NCBI RefSeq assembly: GCF_000832985.1
Contig: NZ_CP009920.1
Coordinates: 1,426,001 to 1,490,000, forward strand
DNA length: 64,000 nucleotides
From: Priestia megaterium NBRC 15308 = ATCC 14581
GTDB lineage: Bacteria; Bacillota; Bacilli; Bacillales; Bacillaceae_H
Direction of reading: 5' to 3'
The translations under genes were made by a program, and so were the position numbers. The notes beneath the pieces are model-generated. The model was not told the origin of the DNA, made no database searches, and worked only from the letters and a program-made list of their open reading frames with translations. Each line of letters begins with the position of its first letter. Position 1 is the first letter of the stretch. Shown here piece after piece: positions 1-8,793 of the stretch.

Positions 1-603
1 GCCTGGATCCGACATATTTTGTTGAATATAATTAATTCCTTTTTGACGAATAAAGGTAAGGTACGTAAGTGGAGTTAGAGTGGGGAGCTGGCATTTTACC
101 AAATCAAGTCTCTTGACGTTAAGCTGCCAATGAATAGACTGATGGTACAAATATTGCTGATAATCAAATGCATGAAGGTTGCGAGCAGGTGAAGGAGAAG
201 TTAATTGCCCCGCTAGTTGACAAACTTGATGAATCGTTAGCTTTTCGAGCTGCTGTTTCTCTTCCAACGTTTTTAGTTTATAAAAAGCCATGACCTCTTC
301 ATTTTGAACCGTAAACTTAAAAGTAAGTTTGTCGCCGTCACTATGCGGCACAGAGGAAATTTCACCTGTAAAAGAAGAAGATTCAGTTAAAAGAACCGTT
401 TTGTTATGCTTATTTGTCTCAGCTAATAGGTAGACGCACAAAACACTCAACAGTGCAGAAGTAATAACCACTTTCCTCGGACATTGTAGCCATTGAAAAA
501 TGAAAAGTACGATTAGCAAAAACAGGCTTACAGCGGAATGATTATCATATACATATAAAGCTAGCATCATGCTAAAAGCACAGTAAATATAATATCCTTT
601 CAC
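1..603 (-). CDS. comEC: ComEC DNA uptake channel, N-terminal part (cut by window edge)
   Basis: The frame stays open from a GTG start at 603 to the window edge, giving 201 codons. AGGAG lies just upstream of the GTG. The N-terminus shows three closely spaced hydrophobic segments (about residues 4-20, 24-41 and 46-62). A polar extracytoplasmic stretch follows, as in the DUF4131 region at the front of ComEC. ComEC is the membrane channel that passes single-stranded DNA into competent cells. It is the third gene after comEA and comEB, as in B. subtilis. The Competence permease domain itself lies beyond the window, so completeness cannot be judged. Confidence 0.88.
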   Translation of the reverse strand, partial: MKGYYIYCAFSMMLALYVYDNHSAVSLFLLIVLFIFQWLQCPRKVVITSALLSVLCVYLLAETNKHNKTVLLTESSSFTGEISSVPHSDGDKLTFKFTVQNEEVMAFYKLKTLEEKQQLEKLTIHQVCQLAGQLTSPSPARNLHAFDYQQYLYHQSIHWQLNVKRLDLVKCQLPTLTPLTYLTFIRQKGINYIQQNMSDPG

Positions 604-671
604 TTTTAGCTCCTTTCTTCTTAAAAGAAAGAGGCTTCTTACTGTTACCAAGAAAAAAACCTCTTTTACCT

Positions 672-1238
672 TTAATTTGCCGTAAACAAAGCGAGAGCTT
701 CACGCTGTAAATTCATCACTTCTGCTTCGTCCGCTCCGCTTTTTTCTAAACGAGCGAGAACATCCGTCACAAATTGAAGCTTCTCTTTACTTTTTAAGTC
801 AATGATTGCGTCATCAAGTTCAACTTTTGCTGTTTTCACTCCCGCCTGTTGAAATAACTCAACAGCATACGGATGATTTTTGTAATCATTAGCGTAATAT
901 ACTGTTTTAATTCCCGCTTGAATAAGGGCTTTACAGCAGTTTAAACACGGAAAATGCGTGACGTATACTTCCGCATCTTCTGTTTTCACACCAAACTTAG
1001 CACACTGCAAGAGTGCATTCACTTCTGCATGGACAGTTCTTACACAGTGTCCATCAATCACATAACAGCCTTCGTCAGCACAATGCACGCCTCCGCTGAT
1101 CGAGCCGTTGTATCCTCCAGCTATAATACGTTTATCACGCACCACTGTAGCCCCAACAGCCAGACGTTCACAAGTGCTTCTTAAGGCTAGCAAATGGCTT
1201 TGTGCCATAAAATATTGATCCCATGAAATCCGGTTCAT
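672..1238 (-). CDS. comEB: ComEB, dCMP deaminase-like protein of the comE operon
   Basis: This 188-residue protein belongs to the cytidine/deoxycytidylate deaminase family. The zinc site is visible: His70-Ala-Glu72 (HAE) and Pro-Cys98-Leu-Asn-Cys101. The family converts dCMP to dUMP. In B. subtilis ComEB is dispensable for transformation but is reported to help polar localisation of other competence proteins. It sits between comEA (96 bp upstream) and comEC (68 bp downstream), and all three share a strand. The ATG start at 1238 follows AGGGAATGAG. Length matches the B. subtilis protein. Confidence 0.95.
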   Translation of the reverse strand: MNRISWDQYFMAQSHLLALRSTCERLAVGATVVRDKRIIAGGYNGSISGGVHCADEGCYVIDGHCVRTVHAEVNALLQCAKFGVKTEDAEVYVTHFPCLNCCKALIQAGIKTVYYANDYKNHPYAVELFQQAGVKTAKVELDDAIIDLKSKEKLQFVTDVLARLEKSGADEAEVMNLQREALALFTAN

Positions 1239-1334
1239 CTCATTCCCTACCTTTTTATTTAAAACTCAATAATTATAATTATACTTGTCTCTTTCATAGT
1301 GTAGCGTTTCTTTTCCTTTTTCGTCAATAAGTCT

Positions 1335-1970
1335 CTACTGTACCGTAATTTGAGCTTTGATTTTTTCTAGCGACTTCTCGCCAATACCTGATACTTGCCC
1401 CAAATCCTCTACTGTTTGAAACAAGCCATTTTCCTCTCGATATGAAACGATGGCACTCGCTTTTGAAGGTCCAATTCCATTTAGCGTTTGCAGTTCATCA
1501 GTGTTCGCTGTATTGATATTAACCAGGGGCTGATCATTTGAAGTTCCTGAGGAAGAGATTGAAGAAACTGGAGATGAAGGCGGGATTTCTTCTCCAGTAG
1601 CTGGAATGTAAACAGCCATTTCATCTTGTAGCTTGCTAGCTAAATTGAGCTGTCTTAAGTCCGCCTCTTTCGTAGCGCCTCCGGCTTGTGCTAGAGCATC
1701 TTTTACCCTTGCGTCTTTCGGAAGCTGGTATACACCAGGCTTCTGAACAGCTCCTTTAATATCCACCATAACAAACGGGGAATCTTGGCTCGAAATTACT
1801 TGATCAGACGACTCTCCTTCTTTTTTTGCAGCAGAAGATTCTGCCTTTATCATATCTGAGGTTTGAAGAGAACTTTCCGATTTCTCTCCGCCTGTGCGAT
1901 AGATATAAAAAGCCAACCCAATTGCTAAACAAATACAGCCAATTAGCCATTGTTTTTTTGAAAAAGTCAA
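1335..1970 (-). CDS. comEA: ComEA, membrane-bound DNA receptor for transformation
   Basis: The protein has 211 residues. A single N-terminal membrane anchor (about residues 7-23) is followed by a Ser/Glu-rich linker, an SLBB domain (about 65-125) and a C-terminal helix-hairpin-helix pair (about 148-211, with NGIGPSKA and SGIGEKSL turns). HhH domains bind double-stranded DNA, and ComEA delivers it to ComEC. I chose the TTG at 1970 because AAAGGAG lies 8 nt before it. The in-frame GTG at 1979 sits inside that Shine-Dalgarno. The gene is divergent from comER, with under 100 bp between starts. Confidence 0.93.
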   Translation of the reverse strand: MTFSKKQWLIGCICLAIGLAFYIYRTGGEKSESSLQTSDMIKAESSAAKKEGESSDQVISSQDSPFVMVDIKGAVQKPGVYQLPKDARVKDALAQAGGATKEADLRQLNLASKLQDEMAVYIPATGEEIPPSSPVSSISSSGTSNDQPLVNINTANTDELQTLNGIGPSKASAIVSYREENGLFQTVEDLGQVSGIGEKSLEKIKAQITVQ

Positions 1971-2066
1971 ATTGTACACTCCTTTGAATTTTGAAGTAAC
2001 GTCATAAATTCCATTACGTCTTCATAGTGTTTAGAAGAAAAGGCTTTTGAAGGAGGGAATGAATCA

Positions 2067-2897
2067 GTGAACATAGGGTTTATCGGAACAGGAAACATGG
2101 GGAAAATATTAATTGATGCGTTTATTGAATCAAAAGCCGTACGTCCTTCTAAAATCACTATTATGAATCGCACAAAAAAAAGAGCCAAAGAGATTCAACA
2201 GCAGCATAAAAAAATTAATGTTGCTGATACAGCTGAAGAAGTTGTTCACGCATCCAAAGTCATTTTTATTTGTGTTAAGCCATTGGATATTCACCCCCTT
2301 TTAATAAAATTAGAACCACTGCTGACGAAAGATCATTGCATTGTATCCATTACCAGTCCAATTAGCGTAGAACAAATCGAACGCCTCATTCCGAGTCAAG
2401 CAGCTAGAATTATCCCTAGCATTACGAATCGGGCATTAGCAGGTGTTTCTCTTTTCACGTTTGGAGAAAGATGTACGCCTTTTTACCAAAATTATTTACA
2501 TGAATTATTTTCATCTATGTCAAAGCCTGTGGCTATTGATCAAACGATTACGCGTGTATCATCCGATATCGTAAGCTGCGGTCCTGCATTCTTCAGCTTT
2601 TTGCTTCAACGCTTTATTGATGCAGCAGTTCAAGAAACAAATATTTCTGAAGAAGAAGCTACCGTCATGGCCAGTGATATGATTATTGGAATGGGAAAAC
2701 TGTTGGAAAAAGAAATATTTACGCTTCCTACCTTGCAGGATAAAGTATGCGTAAAAGGCGGTGTAACCGGAGAAGGTATTAAAGTTTTAGAAGCTGAACT
2801 CGGAGAGATGTTTGTGCACGTATTTCAAAAGACACATGAAAAATTTGACGAAGACATTGAGCTTGTTCACAATCAGTTTGATAGTCTTATTCCATAA
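2067..2897 (+). CDS. comER: ComER, pyrroline-5-carboxylate reductase-like protein
   Basis: This 276-residue protein has an N-terminal Rossmann nucleotide-binding turn (Gly7-x-Gly9-x-x-Gly12) and the overall look of the ProC family. It is transcribed divergently from comEA, exactly as comER is in B. subtilis. In related bacteria comER has been tied to sporulation and biofilm control; its reaction is not established. The GTG start at 2067 has AAGGAGGG 9 nt upstream. The upstream ATG at 2060 reads only four codons, so it is not the start. A terminator hairpin follows at 2924-2957. Confidence 0.88.
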   Translation: MNIGFIGTGNMGKILIDAFIESKAVRPSKITIMNRTKKRAKEIQQQHKKINVADTAEEVVHASKVIFICVKPLDIHPLLIKLEPLLTKDHCIVSITSPISVEQIERLIPSQAARIIPSITNRALAGVSLFTFGERCTPFYQNYLHELFSSMSKPVAIDQTITRVSSDIVSCGPAFFSFLLQRFIDAAVQETNISEEEATVMASDMIIGMGKLLEKEIFTLPTLQDKVCVKGGVTGEGIKVLEAELGEMFVHVFQKTHEKFDEDIELVHNQFDSLIP

Positions 2898-2923
2898 TTT
2901 CTGTAGAAATCCTGCTTTGAAAC

Positions 2924-2957
2924 AAAAAAAGAAGCCTCTACTCGGCTTCTTTTTTTT
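2924..2957. terminator. Bidirectional terminator between comER and yqeM
   Basis: GAAGCC and GGCTTC arms (2931-2949) are flanked by an A-run and a T-run, so the hairpin can end transcription from both convergent genes. It overlaps the last codons of the methyltransferase gene. Confidence 0.85.
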
Positions 2958-3696
2958 GCGCAGAGAAAAAGATGCGCTCACTGTTTGAAGTAGGCTCACT
3001 CATTTTGAAATCTGCACTTACTTCTATATTTATAAAACCAGCTTCGCTCAGCCATGATTGATAATCGTCAATCGACCAAGTGCGCTGAGCATGCACCTCA
3101 TCAAAGCGATGATATGCATCCATTTCTTCATCATAAGCAAAAAACGTAATATCATGCTCTACGCGCGTGTCTGTATCGTCATAGGTGCAGTTCCAAATAT
3201 ATGACACGTCTTCATCTACGTAAGAAAAAGATTGATTTCCAAATACGTCTTTCATCTTGTGCACTGAATGAACATCAAATATAAAGAGCCCACCTGGTTT
3301 TAAGTGCTTATATACACGTTGAATGGTTTCTTGAACTTCTTTATCACTTTGCAAATAGTTCAAAGAATCACAAAAGATTACTACACAGTCGAACTCTTTC
3401 AATAACTCAAGTTCCGCCATGTTTTGCTGAAAAAGAGATAGCGTTAACCCTGCTTCTGCCGCCTTTTCCTGGGCTACCATAAGCATATCATCAGACAAAT
3501 CAACGCCTACTACGGAGAAACCTTCTTGTGCAAATCGAACGGAGAGTTCTCCCGTGCCGCAGGCAAGGTCTAATATACTGTCAGGCTTTTTTTTCGCTTT
3601 TGCCACCTGCTGATTAAAAAATTCAGCCCAATCGTCATACGGAACGTCTGCCATTAGCTGATCATATACGTAGGCAAATTCTCCGTACCTGCTCAT
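2938..3696 (-). CDS. yqeM: SAM-dependent methyltransferase YqeM
   Basis: A class I methyltransferase of 252 residues. Motif I is clear at about residues 41-50 (ILDLACGTGE), with the acidic post-I segment VVGVDLS after it. The substrate is unknown. I start it at the ATG at 3696, which overlaps the rsfS stop by four bases (ATGA); this implies translational coupling, and the B. subtilis homologue begins at the same place. It is the last gene of the yqeG operon. A longer in-frame start at 3738 lies inside rsfS and has no support. Confidence 0.85.
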   Translation of the reverse strand: MSRYGEFAYVYDQLMADVPYDDWAEFFNQQVAKAKKKPDSILDLACGTGELSVRFAQEGFSVVGVDLSDDMLMVAQEKAAEAGLTLSLFQQNMAELELLKEFDCVVIFCDSLNYLQSDKEVQETIQRVYKHLKPGGLFIFDVHSVHKMKDVFGNQSFSYVDEDVSYIWNCTYDDTDTRVEHDITFFAYDEEMDAYHRFDEVHAQRTWSIDDYQSWLSEAGFINIEVSADFKMSEPTSNSERIFFSAQKKEAE

Positions 3697-4046
3697 AGCT
3701 GTAGCTCTTCTGAACTTACAAATGGTGCATCTCCCCATAAGCGTTCTAAGTTATAATATCCGCGCTCATCTTTATGGAAAATGTGAACCACAACATCTCC
3801 AAGATCAACAAGAACCCACTTAGCCTGCTCAAATCCTTCTAAACGCTTCACAGAAATGCCTTGTTCGTGTGCTTTTTCTTTAATTTCACGAGCGATTGCC
3901 TGCACTTGTTTATCTGAGTTACCGTGACAAATAACAAAATAATCTGCCACAAGTGAGATTCCTTCCATATTTAACGCTACGATATCGATTGCTTTTTTAT
4001 CGTCTGCTGCTTCTACAACAAGAGATAGCAATTCACGTTCAGTCAT
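3693..4046 (-). CDS. rsfS: Ribosome silencing factor RsfS
   Basis: This 117-residue protein has the RsfS/Iojap fold signature, including the run VALNMEGISLVADYFVICHG and the closing segment DLGDVVVHIFHKDERGYYNLERLW. The family binds ribosomal protein uL14 on the large subunit and blocks subunit joining when nutrients are short. The gene overlaps yqeK upstream by 8 bp and yqeM downstream by 4 bp, so the three are probably coupled. Gene order nadD-yqeK-rsfS-yqeM is conserved in Bacilli. Confidence 0.95.
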   Translation of the reverse strand: MTERELLSLVVEAADDKKAIDIVALNMEGISLVADYFVICHGNSDKQVQAIAREIKEKAHEQGISVKRLEGFEQAKWVLVDLGDVVVHIFHKDERGYYNLERLWGDAPFVSSEELQL

Positions 4047-4611
4047 GTGTTTGACCTCCTAAGATTAAATCATTATATGTCATCATCGTATCGGGATAAA
4101 CGGCCTGATGTTTAGTCATTAAAAAAGAAATGGTGTTTTTCAGTGATTGAATAAGTGCTGCATTTAAGTCCGTTTTAGCTAACTCCCGCACTTCATCAAC
4201 ACCTGGAAATCTTCTTCCGGGTTCAATGTAATCAGCAACGTACACAATTTTTTCAAGTAACGTCATGCCAGGTCTTCCGGATGTATGGTAAGCAATCGCA
4301 TCCAATACTTCCTTATCCGTAATCCCTACTTCATTTCTCACTAAAAACGCGCCTACTGGAGCATGCCATAATTCGGTATTGTATTCCAATAAAGAAGGGC
4401 TCATGTTTTGATCAATAATAATTTGCTTCATCTCTTCCTTTGGACGAAATTTGGCGTAGTCATGAAAAATAGCAGCCAGTTCTGCTTTTTTTTCGTCTGC
4501 TTCAAAACGCTTAGCTAATTCAATTGCTGTTTCCATTACCCCGACAGTATGAATATAACGGCGTTCTGTTAACTGTTTCTTTACGATTTCTAATGCCTCA
4601 GTTCGATTCAT
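4039..4611 (-). CDS. yqeK: HD-domain diadenosine tetraphosphate hydrolase YqeK
   Basis: The protein has 190 residues with HD-superfamily metal ligands: His21, the His50-Asp51 pair in IFHDYAKF, and a later His in [11 protein letters not shown]. YqeK proteins hydrolyse Ap4A symmetrically to two ADP. The start at 4611 (MNRTEAL) was chosen because it aligns with the known family N-terminus. The earlier ATG at 4644 would give an extra 11 residues deep inside nadD. Overlaps with nadD (14 bp) and rsfS (8 bp) show a tightly packed operon. Confidence 0.93.
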   Translation of the reverse strand: MNRTEALEIVKKQLTERRYIHTVGVMETAIELAKRFEADEKKAELAAIFHDYAKFRPKEEMKQIIIDQNMSPSLLEYNTELWHAPVGAFLVRNEVGITDKEVLDAIAYHTSGRPGMTLLEKIVYVADYIEPGRRFPGVDEVRELAKTDLNAALIQSLKNTISFLMTKHQAVYPDTMMTYNDLILGGQTHD

Positions 4612-5173
4612 ATAATTGATTCTCCTCGATATATTGTTTAACACCAGCAGGTATAAAATAACGAATGGTTTCTTTCTTTACTACTCGTTCACGAATAAAG
4701 GAAGAGGAGACATCAAACTGCGGAACTTCTACTTCTTTTATCGGGTAAGGGGACGTAATGGTATACCCCGGGCGTTTTACACCTACAAATGTAACCAAAT
4801 TGACTAATTCATCAATTTCATACCACTTCGGCAAATATTCTACCATATCAGCACCAACGATGAAATGAAACTGATACGTTGGATATTTCTCCGTTAGTAT
4901 TCTCATCGTATCGTATGTATATGAAGGCTCTTTGCGCTCAAATTCGATCGGCTGCAGGGTAAATTGATCATGTTCTTCAATAGCTAGCTTTAGCATGTGT
5001 AAACGATGATATGGCTCAATAGGCTCTTTGATTGTTTTATGAGGTGGAATGTACGACGGCATGAACCATATCTCATCTAATTTCAAGGCATGCAAAACCT
5101 CATTTGCCATCATTAAATGCCCCAAATGAGGCGGGTTGAATGTTCCACCTAAAATTCCAATACTCTTCAACAA
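4598..5173 (-). CDS. nadD: Nicotinate-nucleotide adenylyltransferase
   Basis: NadD makes deamido-NAD from nicotinate mononucleotide and ATP, a required step in NAD synthesis. The nucleotidyltransferase signature [11 protein letters not shown] is at residues 9-19, and the second ATP-binding motif SSSFIRERV lies near residue 156. The length (191 residues) is normal. The start is one of two consecutive TTG codons at 5173 and 5170, behind AAAGGAG; the first has 7-nt spacing and is preferred. A 12-bp inverted repeat separates it from yhbY. Confidence 0.95.
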   Translation of the reverse strand: MLKSIGILGGTFNPPHLGHLMMANEVLHALKLDEIWFMPSYIPPHKTIKEPIEPYHRLHMLKLAIEEHDQFTLQPIEFERKEPSYTYDTMRILTEKYPTYQFHFIVGADMVEYLPKWYEIDELVNLVTFVGVKRPGYTITSPYPIKEVEVPQFDVSSSFIRERVVKKETIRYFIPAGVKQYIEENQLYESN

Positions 5174-5203
5174 TCCCCGACTCCTTTAATTTACTTCATT
5201 TTT

Positions 5204-5231
5204 AAATAGAGCGGGTTTCCCCGCTCTATTT
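5204..5231. repeat. Perfect 12-bp inverted repeat between yhbY and nadD
   Basis: AAATAGAGCGGG and its complement enclose a 4-base loop and overlap the yhbY stop codon. There is no T-run after the hairpin on the minus strand. It may be an mRNA processing or stabilising element rather than a true terminator. Confidence 0.6.
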
Positions 5232-5530
5232 CATTTCACTTTTGGAAGCATTAACTGCTTATTTTCGCGTGATTCTTTATATAATACAATTGTATTTCCA
5301 ATCACTTGTACAAGCTCTGCTTTTGTTCCTTTTGTTAATCGAGCAGCAACCGTATCACGATCTTCGTCACAGTTTTGCAGAATGCTTACTTTTAATAATT
5401 CTCTTGCTTCTAATGCATCAGCAATTTGACCAATCATATTTTCGTTGACTCCACCTTTTCCTACTTGGAAAATTGGATTTAAATGATGTGCTTTTGAACG
5501 TAAAAAACGTTTTTGTTTACCTGTTAACAT
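5231..5530 (-). CDS. yhbY: CRM-domain RNA-binding protein YhbY
   Basis: A 99-residue single CRM domain protein. The conserved GxxG loop is present as GKGG at residues 24-27, and the N-terminus MLTGKQKRFLRSKAH is typical. YhbY proteins associate with the pre-50S ribosomal subunit and help its assembly. The ATG at 5530 follows GGAGG at good spacing. It sits 18 bp after aroE and before nadD in the same orientation, as in other Bacilli (yqeI). Confidence 0.94.
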   Translation of the reverse strand: MLTGKQKRFLRSKAHHLNPIFQVGKGGVNENMIGQIADALEARELLKVSILQNCDEDRDTVAARLTKGTKAELVQVIGNTIVLYKESRENKQLMLPKVK

Positions 5531-5548
5531 AAAAACCTCCGTTGTATC

Positions 5549-6388
5549 TTATCTCTTAGTTAGTGTTGAAAGAACAATGTGTTCCATTGCCTCTTCGTCA
5601 GGACGGACGTTCGTCCACTTTTCAAATGCAAGTGCACCTTGCAGTACAAACATACCGACACCGTTATGAGTGCCTGCCCCTTTTGCTTCAGCCTCTTTTA
5701 AAAGCTTTGTTTTTAAAGGGTTGTAAATAATATCGCTGACTACGGCTTCTTTTTGCAATAAAGTAAGTGCTAATGGCAGCTCATCCACGTTAGGATACAT
5801 TCCCACTGAAGTGGTATTAATAATAATATCGAATGTATCTAATTGTTTTTCTGCATCAGAAATAGACATCGCCGCCGTTTTCGTCGAAAAAGGCAGCTCG
5901 TTAGCTAATACAGCTGCTTTTTCGACGGTACGATTGCATATCGCAATTACCTCGGGAGCATGCTGAGCTGCAATTGTATAAAAAATAGCTTTTGCGGCTC
6001 CTCCAGCTCCAATAATTAAAATTCTTTTTGGGGATAAGCTTCCTTCTACTGCTTTGAGTAAAGACGTCACATACCCCTCTCCGTCGGTATTGTATCCAAT
6101 ATAACGGCCATCTTGATTAACAACTGTATTTACAGCGCCAATTGCCTTTGCTAATGGATCGACTTCATCCAAATGCTTCATAATATCAACTTTATAAGGA
6201 ATCGTGACATTAAATCCTTGAATGTTTTTATCTTTTAGCTCTCCAATGGCTGACTCAAAATGAACAGGTTCAATTGGAAAAGCTTCATAATGAGCATCCA
6301 TATTCAGACGTTTAAAGGCATCATTTTGCATCAATGGCGATAGTGAATGCCCAAGCGGATAACCAACTAGCCCATATAATGTACTCAA
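5549..6388 (-). CDS. aroE: Shikimate dehydrogenase
   Basis: The protein has 279 residues. The shikimate-binding SLSP motif occurs near residue 16, the catalytic lysine lies in NVTIPYK, the partner aspartate lies in NTDGEGYV, and the NADP loop reads GAGGAAKA. The enzyme reduces 3-dehydroshikimate in aromatic amino acid synthesis. The start is TTG at 6388, behind AAAGGGG. It is embedded in a ribosome-assembly operon between yqeH and yhbY, a placement conserved in Bacillus. Confidence 0.96.
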   Translation of the reverse strand: MSTLYGLVGYPLGHSLSPLMQNDAFKRLNMDAHYEAFPIEPVHFESAIGELKDKNIQGFNVTIPYKVDIMKHLDEVDPLAKAIGAVNTVVNQDGRYIGYNTDGEGYVTSLLKAVEGSLSPKRILIIGAGGAAKAIFYTIAAQHAPEVIAICNRTVEKAAVLANELPFSTKTAAMSISDAEKQLDTFDIIINTTSVGMYPNVDELPLALTLLQKEAVVSDIIYNPLKTKLLKEAEAKGAGTHNGVGMFVLQGALAFEKWTNVRPDEEAMEHIVLSTLTKR

Positions 6389-6407
6389 GATTTTTTCCCC
6401 TTTTTGT

Positions 6408-7514
6408 TTAAATTAAAGAATCGCGCACAAATACGCCGACTCCTTTTGGTGCATGCGCCACAACTTTTGAACCTGACTCATTAACCGTCACCCAGCCCAG
6501 CCCTGAAAAAACAATATCCGTTTTTTCATTTTTTATTGTAAATTCATGTGCAACCAGTTCAGGAAACTCATCCATTTGCTCTGGGCGCGGCGGCTGAAGC
6601 AGTTCACCTGCTTGCTTTTCATACAACTCATCTGCTTTTTCAAGCTTCGTACGATGGATATGCAAATCGTTTGATACATAACATGTTAATGATTTGCGGC
6701 CTCCCTGTACATAATCTAAGCGCGCCAGTCCTCCAAAGTATAACGTTTGCCCTTCATTTAGCTGATAAACCTTCGGCTTTATTTCCTTTTTAGGAGAAAT
6801 CAGCTTTAAGTCTCGTTTATCTACATAGTGAGCCATCTGATGGTGATTAATAATACCAGGCGTATCATATAAAGACGCGCCGTTATCAAGCGGGATATCA
6901 ATCATATCCAGCGTTGTGCCCGGATATTGAGATGTGGTAATAATATCTTTTTCTCCCGTTACTTCTTTAATAATGGCATTGATAAATGTTGATTTACCAA
7001 CGTTTGTACATCCCACAACATATACATCTTTACCTTCGCGATAATGTTCAATGGCTTCGGCAATTTCTCGAATTCCTTGTCCTTTTTGCGCGCTCATGAG
7101 GAACACATCCACTGATTTTAGCCCAAGCTCTTTCGCTTCTCGCTTCATCCAATGAATTAGTTTATTTTTCTTTATAGACTTTGGCAGTAAATCTGCTTTA
7201 TTTCCCACTAAAAGAACCTTGTTATTTCCAACAAATCGATGCAAACCAGGTAACCAGCTGCCGTTAAAGTCAAAGATATCTACAACTTTTACAACTAAAC
7301 CGTCCGTTTGACCAATTCCATTTAAGATTTTTAAAAAATCATCGTCTGTTAAGGAAACATCTTGTACTTCATTATAATGCTTCAAGCGAAAGCATCGCTG
7401 GCAAATAATAACTTCTTTTTCTAGTGCTGATTTTGGAGCATAGCCAAGTTCATCCGGTCGTTCTGTTTGAATCTCCACTCCGCATCCTACGCACTGTAAT
7501 TTTTCTTCACTCAC
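6408..7514 (-). CDS. yqeH: Circularly permuted ribosome-biogenesis GTPase YqeH
   Basis: The protein has 368 residues. An N-terminal zinc finger (CVGC, then CQRC about 30 residues later) precedes a circularly permuted GTPase domain. G4 (GNKAD) comes before G1 (GCTNVGKSTF) and G3 (DTPG). YqeH acts in 30S subunit assembly and also affects replication initiation in B. subtilis. The GTG start at 7514 follows GGGAGG. It starts 3 bp after the yqeG stop, so the two are probably coupled. Confidence 0.96.
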   Translation of the reverse strand: MSEEKLQCVGCGVEIQTERPDELGYAPKSALEKEVIICQRCFRLKHYNEVQDVSLTDDDFLKILNGIGQTDGLVVKVVDIFDFNGSWLPGLHRFVGNNKVLLVGNKADLLPKSIKKNKLIHWMKREAKELGLKSVDVFLMSAQKGQGIREIAEAIEHYREGKDVYVVGCTNVGKSTFINAIIKEVTGEKDIITTSQYPGTTLDMIDIPLDNGASLYDTPGIINHHQMAHYVDKRDLKLISPKKEIKPKVYQLNEGQTLYFGGLARLDYVQGGRKSLTCYVSNDLHIHRTKLEKADELYEKQAGELLQPPRPEQMDEFPELVAHEFTIKNEKTDIVFSGLGWVTVNESGSKVVAHAPKGVGVFVRDSLI

Positions 7515-7517
7515 GTT

Positions 7518-8033
7518 TTAATCCTCCCAGTTAATCATACCTTTTCGTTTCATCCAACCTAGAATTCTTCGTTCCATTTTACGGTTAAATTTCGTTACAA
7601 ATCCATCTGTTTGCGCAACTGGTACAACCAAAACCGTATATACGCCGAGACGATTTCCTCCTAATACATCCGTTAAAAGCTGGTCACCAATAACTACAAC
7701 CTCATCTTTTTGCAACTCCATATCACGAAGAGCTCTTCTAAATGCTTTACGCATCGGTTTGCGTGCTTTATATACAAATGGAAGTCCAACTGGATCTGAA
7801 AACAGCTTGACTCGTTTCTCCACATTATTCGATACAATCGTAATTTTAATTCCACTATCTTTCATTAACTGAAACCACTCAATTAATTCCGGAGTGGCAT
7901 CAGGGCGATCCCATTCCACCAACGTGTTATCTAAGTCGGTAATAATTCCTTTTATTCCGCGCTCTTTCAAATCGTCTGGCTTAATTTGAAACACGTTTTT
8001 CACATGTTCATTTGGTAAAAAAAGTTTCAACAC
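7518..8033 (-). CDS. yqeG: YqeG family HAD-type phosphatase
   Basis: A 171-residue HAD subfamily IIIA protein with the nucleophile motif DLDNTLVEW, the motif II serine in IVSNN and the motif III/IV segment GDQLLTD. The physiological substrate is not known; bacterial and plastid relatives act on phosphatidylglycerophosphate. The GTG at 8033 follows GAGGTG, although the adjacent TTG at 8030 is also possible. It is the first gene of the operon, preceded by a good sigma-A promoter. Confidence 0.9.
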   Translation of the reverse strand: MLKLFLPNEHVKNVFQIKPDDLKERGIKGIITDLDNTLVEWDRPDATPELIEWFQLMKDSGIKITIVSNNVEKRVKLFSDPVGLPFVYKARKPMRKAFRRALRDMELQKDEVVVIGDQLLTDVLGGNRLGVYTVLVVPVAQTDGFVTKFNRKMERRILGWMKRKGMINWED

Positions 8034-8085
8034 GTATCATGCACCTCGAATATATAGTTACATACTAAAATTAACGCCGTCTATC

Positions 8086-8113
8086 ATTATAACGACTTCT
8101 TGTTATTTTCCAA
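8086..8113 (-). promoter_or_regulatory. Sigma-A-type promoter for the yqeG operon
   Basis: On the minus strand TTGGAA (8108-8113) is followed after 16 bp by a perfect TATAAT (8086-8091). This lies about 50 bp before the yqeG start. Confidence 0.65.
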
Positions 8114-8367
8114 CCTAAAATTTTATTCTCTTCAAAAACAGGTCTTTTCTTAGTATAAAGGATATGCCTTGTGAATGCTTTAACTTTATACAGAAAGTTA
8201 TTGACAAAAGGTAGCAAACCTCTATTTGTTCGTAGGCTTACGATATATTCACTCTCTGCAAACTTAAAATAAAAAATAGTGCAGAAAACGTTTATTACTT
8301 ATCAAATAGGGTAAGTGGTAAACAAATTCTGTTAAAAGTTTTCGACAAAAAATGATAAGCCTAATTA

Positions 8368-8467
8368 TGTGGATAAGTTTATACACATTATCCTCTGTTA
8401 TAGTTCAGCAATTAATGGTAATTATAAACAACATACCCACATTTTATCCACCGAAAGCTGTGGATAA
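8368..8467. promoter_or_regulatory. DnaA-box cluster upstream of sda
   Basis: Two perfect inverted DnaA boxes, TGTGGATAA, occur at 8368-8376 and 8459-8467. TTATACACA lies at 8379-8387 and the near match TTATCCACC at 8444-8452. In B. subtilis sda transcription is under DnaA control through such boxes, linking replication initiation to the sporulation checkpoint. The same arrangement is inferred here. Confidence 0.8.
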
Positions 8468-8579
8468 CAGAACGATTGTTCCTTTATTTGATTCATGTTA
8501 GATTATAAATAAGGAATTTATTAGCATTTAAATATAACTTTTTAGGATATTTATTTTAGTAGGAGGTGGCGGCAATCTT

Positions 8580-8720
8580 ATGAGAAAATTATCAGATGAG
8601 CTGCTTATTGAATCATACAGCAAAGCAACCGAACTGCAGTTAAGCCCTGATTTTATAAAATTAATTGAAGAGGAAATTGAAAGAAGATCATTAAAGATTA
8701 GCATACAAATTCCTTCTTAA
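8580..8720 (+). CDS. sda: Sda, checkpoint inhibitor of sporulation kinase
   Basis: A 46-residue protein beginning [13 protein letters not shown], nearly identical at the N-terminus to B. subtilis Sda. Sda is a small helical hairpin that binds the histidine kinase KinA and blocks the phosphorelay, so cells do not sporulate during replication or DNA damage. AGGAGG stands about 12 nt before the ATG, which is rather far. No better in-frame start exists. The last dozen residues differ from B. subtilis. The upstream DnaA boxes strengthen the call. Confidence 0.93.
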   Translation: MRKLSDELLIESYSKATELQLSPDFIKLIEEEIERRSLKISIQIPS

Positions 8721-8722
8721 CG

Positions 8723-8784
8723 AATAAAAGAGCCTTCTTAATAAAAGAAAGCTACATCTTCATTTATCTATCTACTCTTTTATT
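8723..8784. repeat. Inverted repeat between sda and psd
   Basis: The 10-mer AATAAAAGAG (8723-8732) is complemented by CTCTTTTATT (8775-8784), leaving a 42-base loop. It may help end the convergent sda and psd transcripts, but no compact hairpin with a T-run is present. Confidence 0.35.
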
Positions 8785-8793
8785 ATATAGGCT

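Larger units (their letters stand above)
8034..8579. other. 546-bp yqeG-sda intergenic control region
   Basis: No gene is visible here. It holds the yqeG promoter at its left side and a cluster of DnaA-box-like 9-mers at 8368-8467 ahead of sda. The right end carries AGGAGG for sda. The stretch is very AT-rich. Confidence 0.8.

Noticed and set aside
628-666. Terminator between comEB and comEC (AAAGAGG/CCTCTTT)
   Set aside because: The loop is about 25 bases and the stem only 7 bp, so it would be unstable.
1980-2066. ComK boxes upstream of comEA
   Set aside because: Only loose AAAA/TTTT pairs were seen; no pair of AAAAN5TTTT boxes at accepted spacing.
1967-2188. 73-codon frame opposite the start of comER
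   Set aside because: It is antisense to a well-supported gene and crosses the comEA-comER promoter region.
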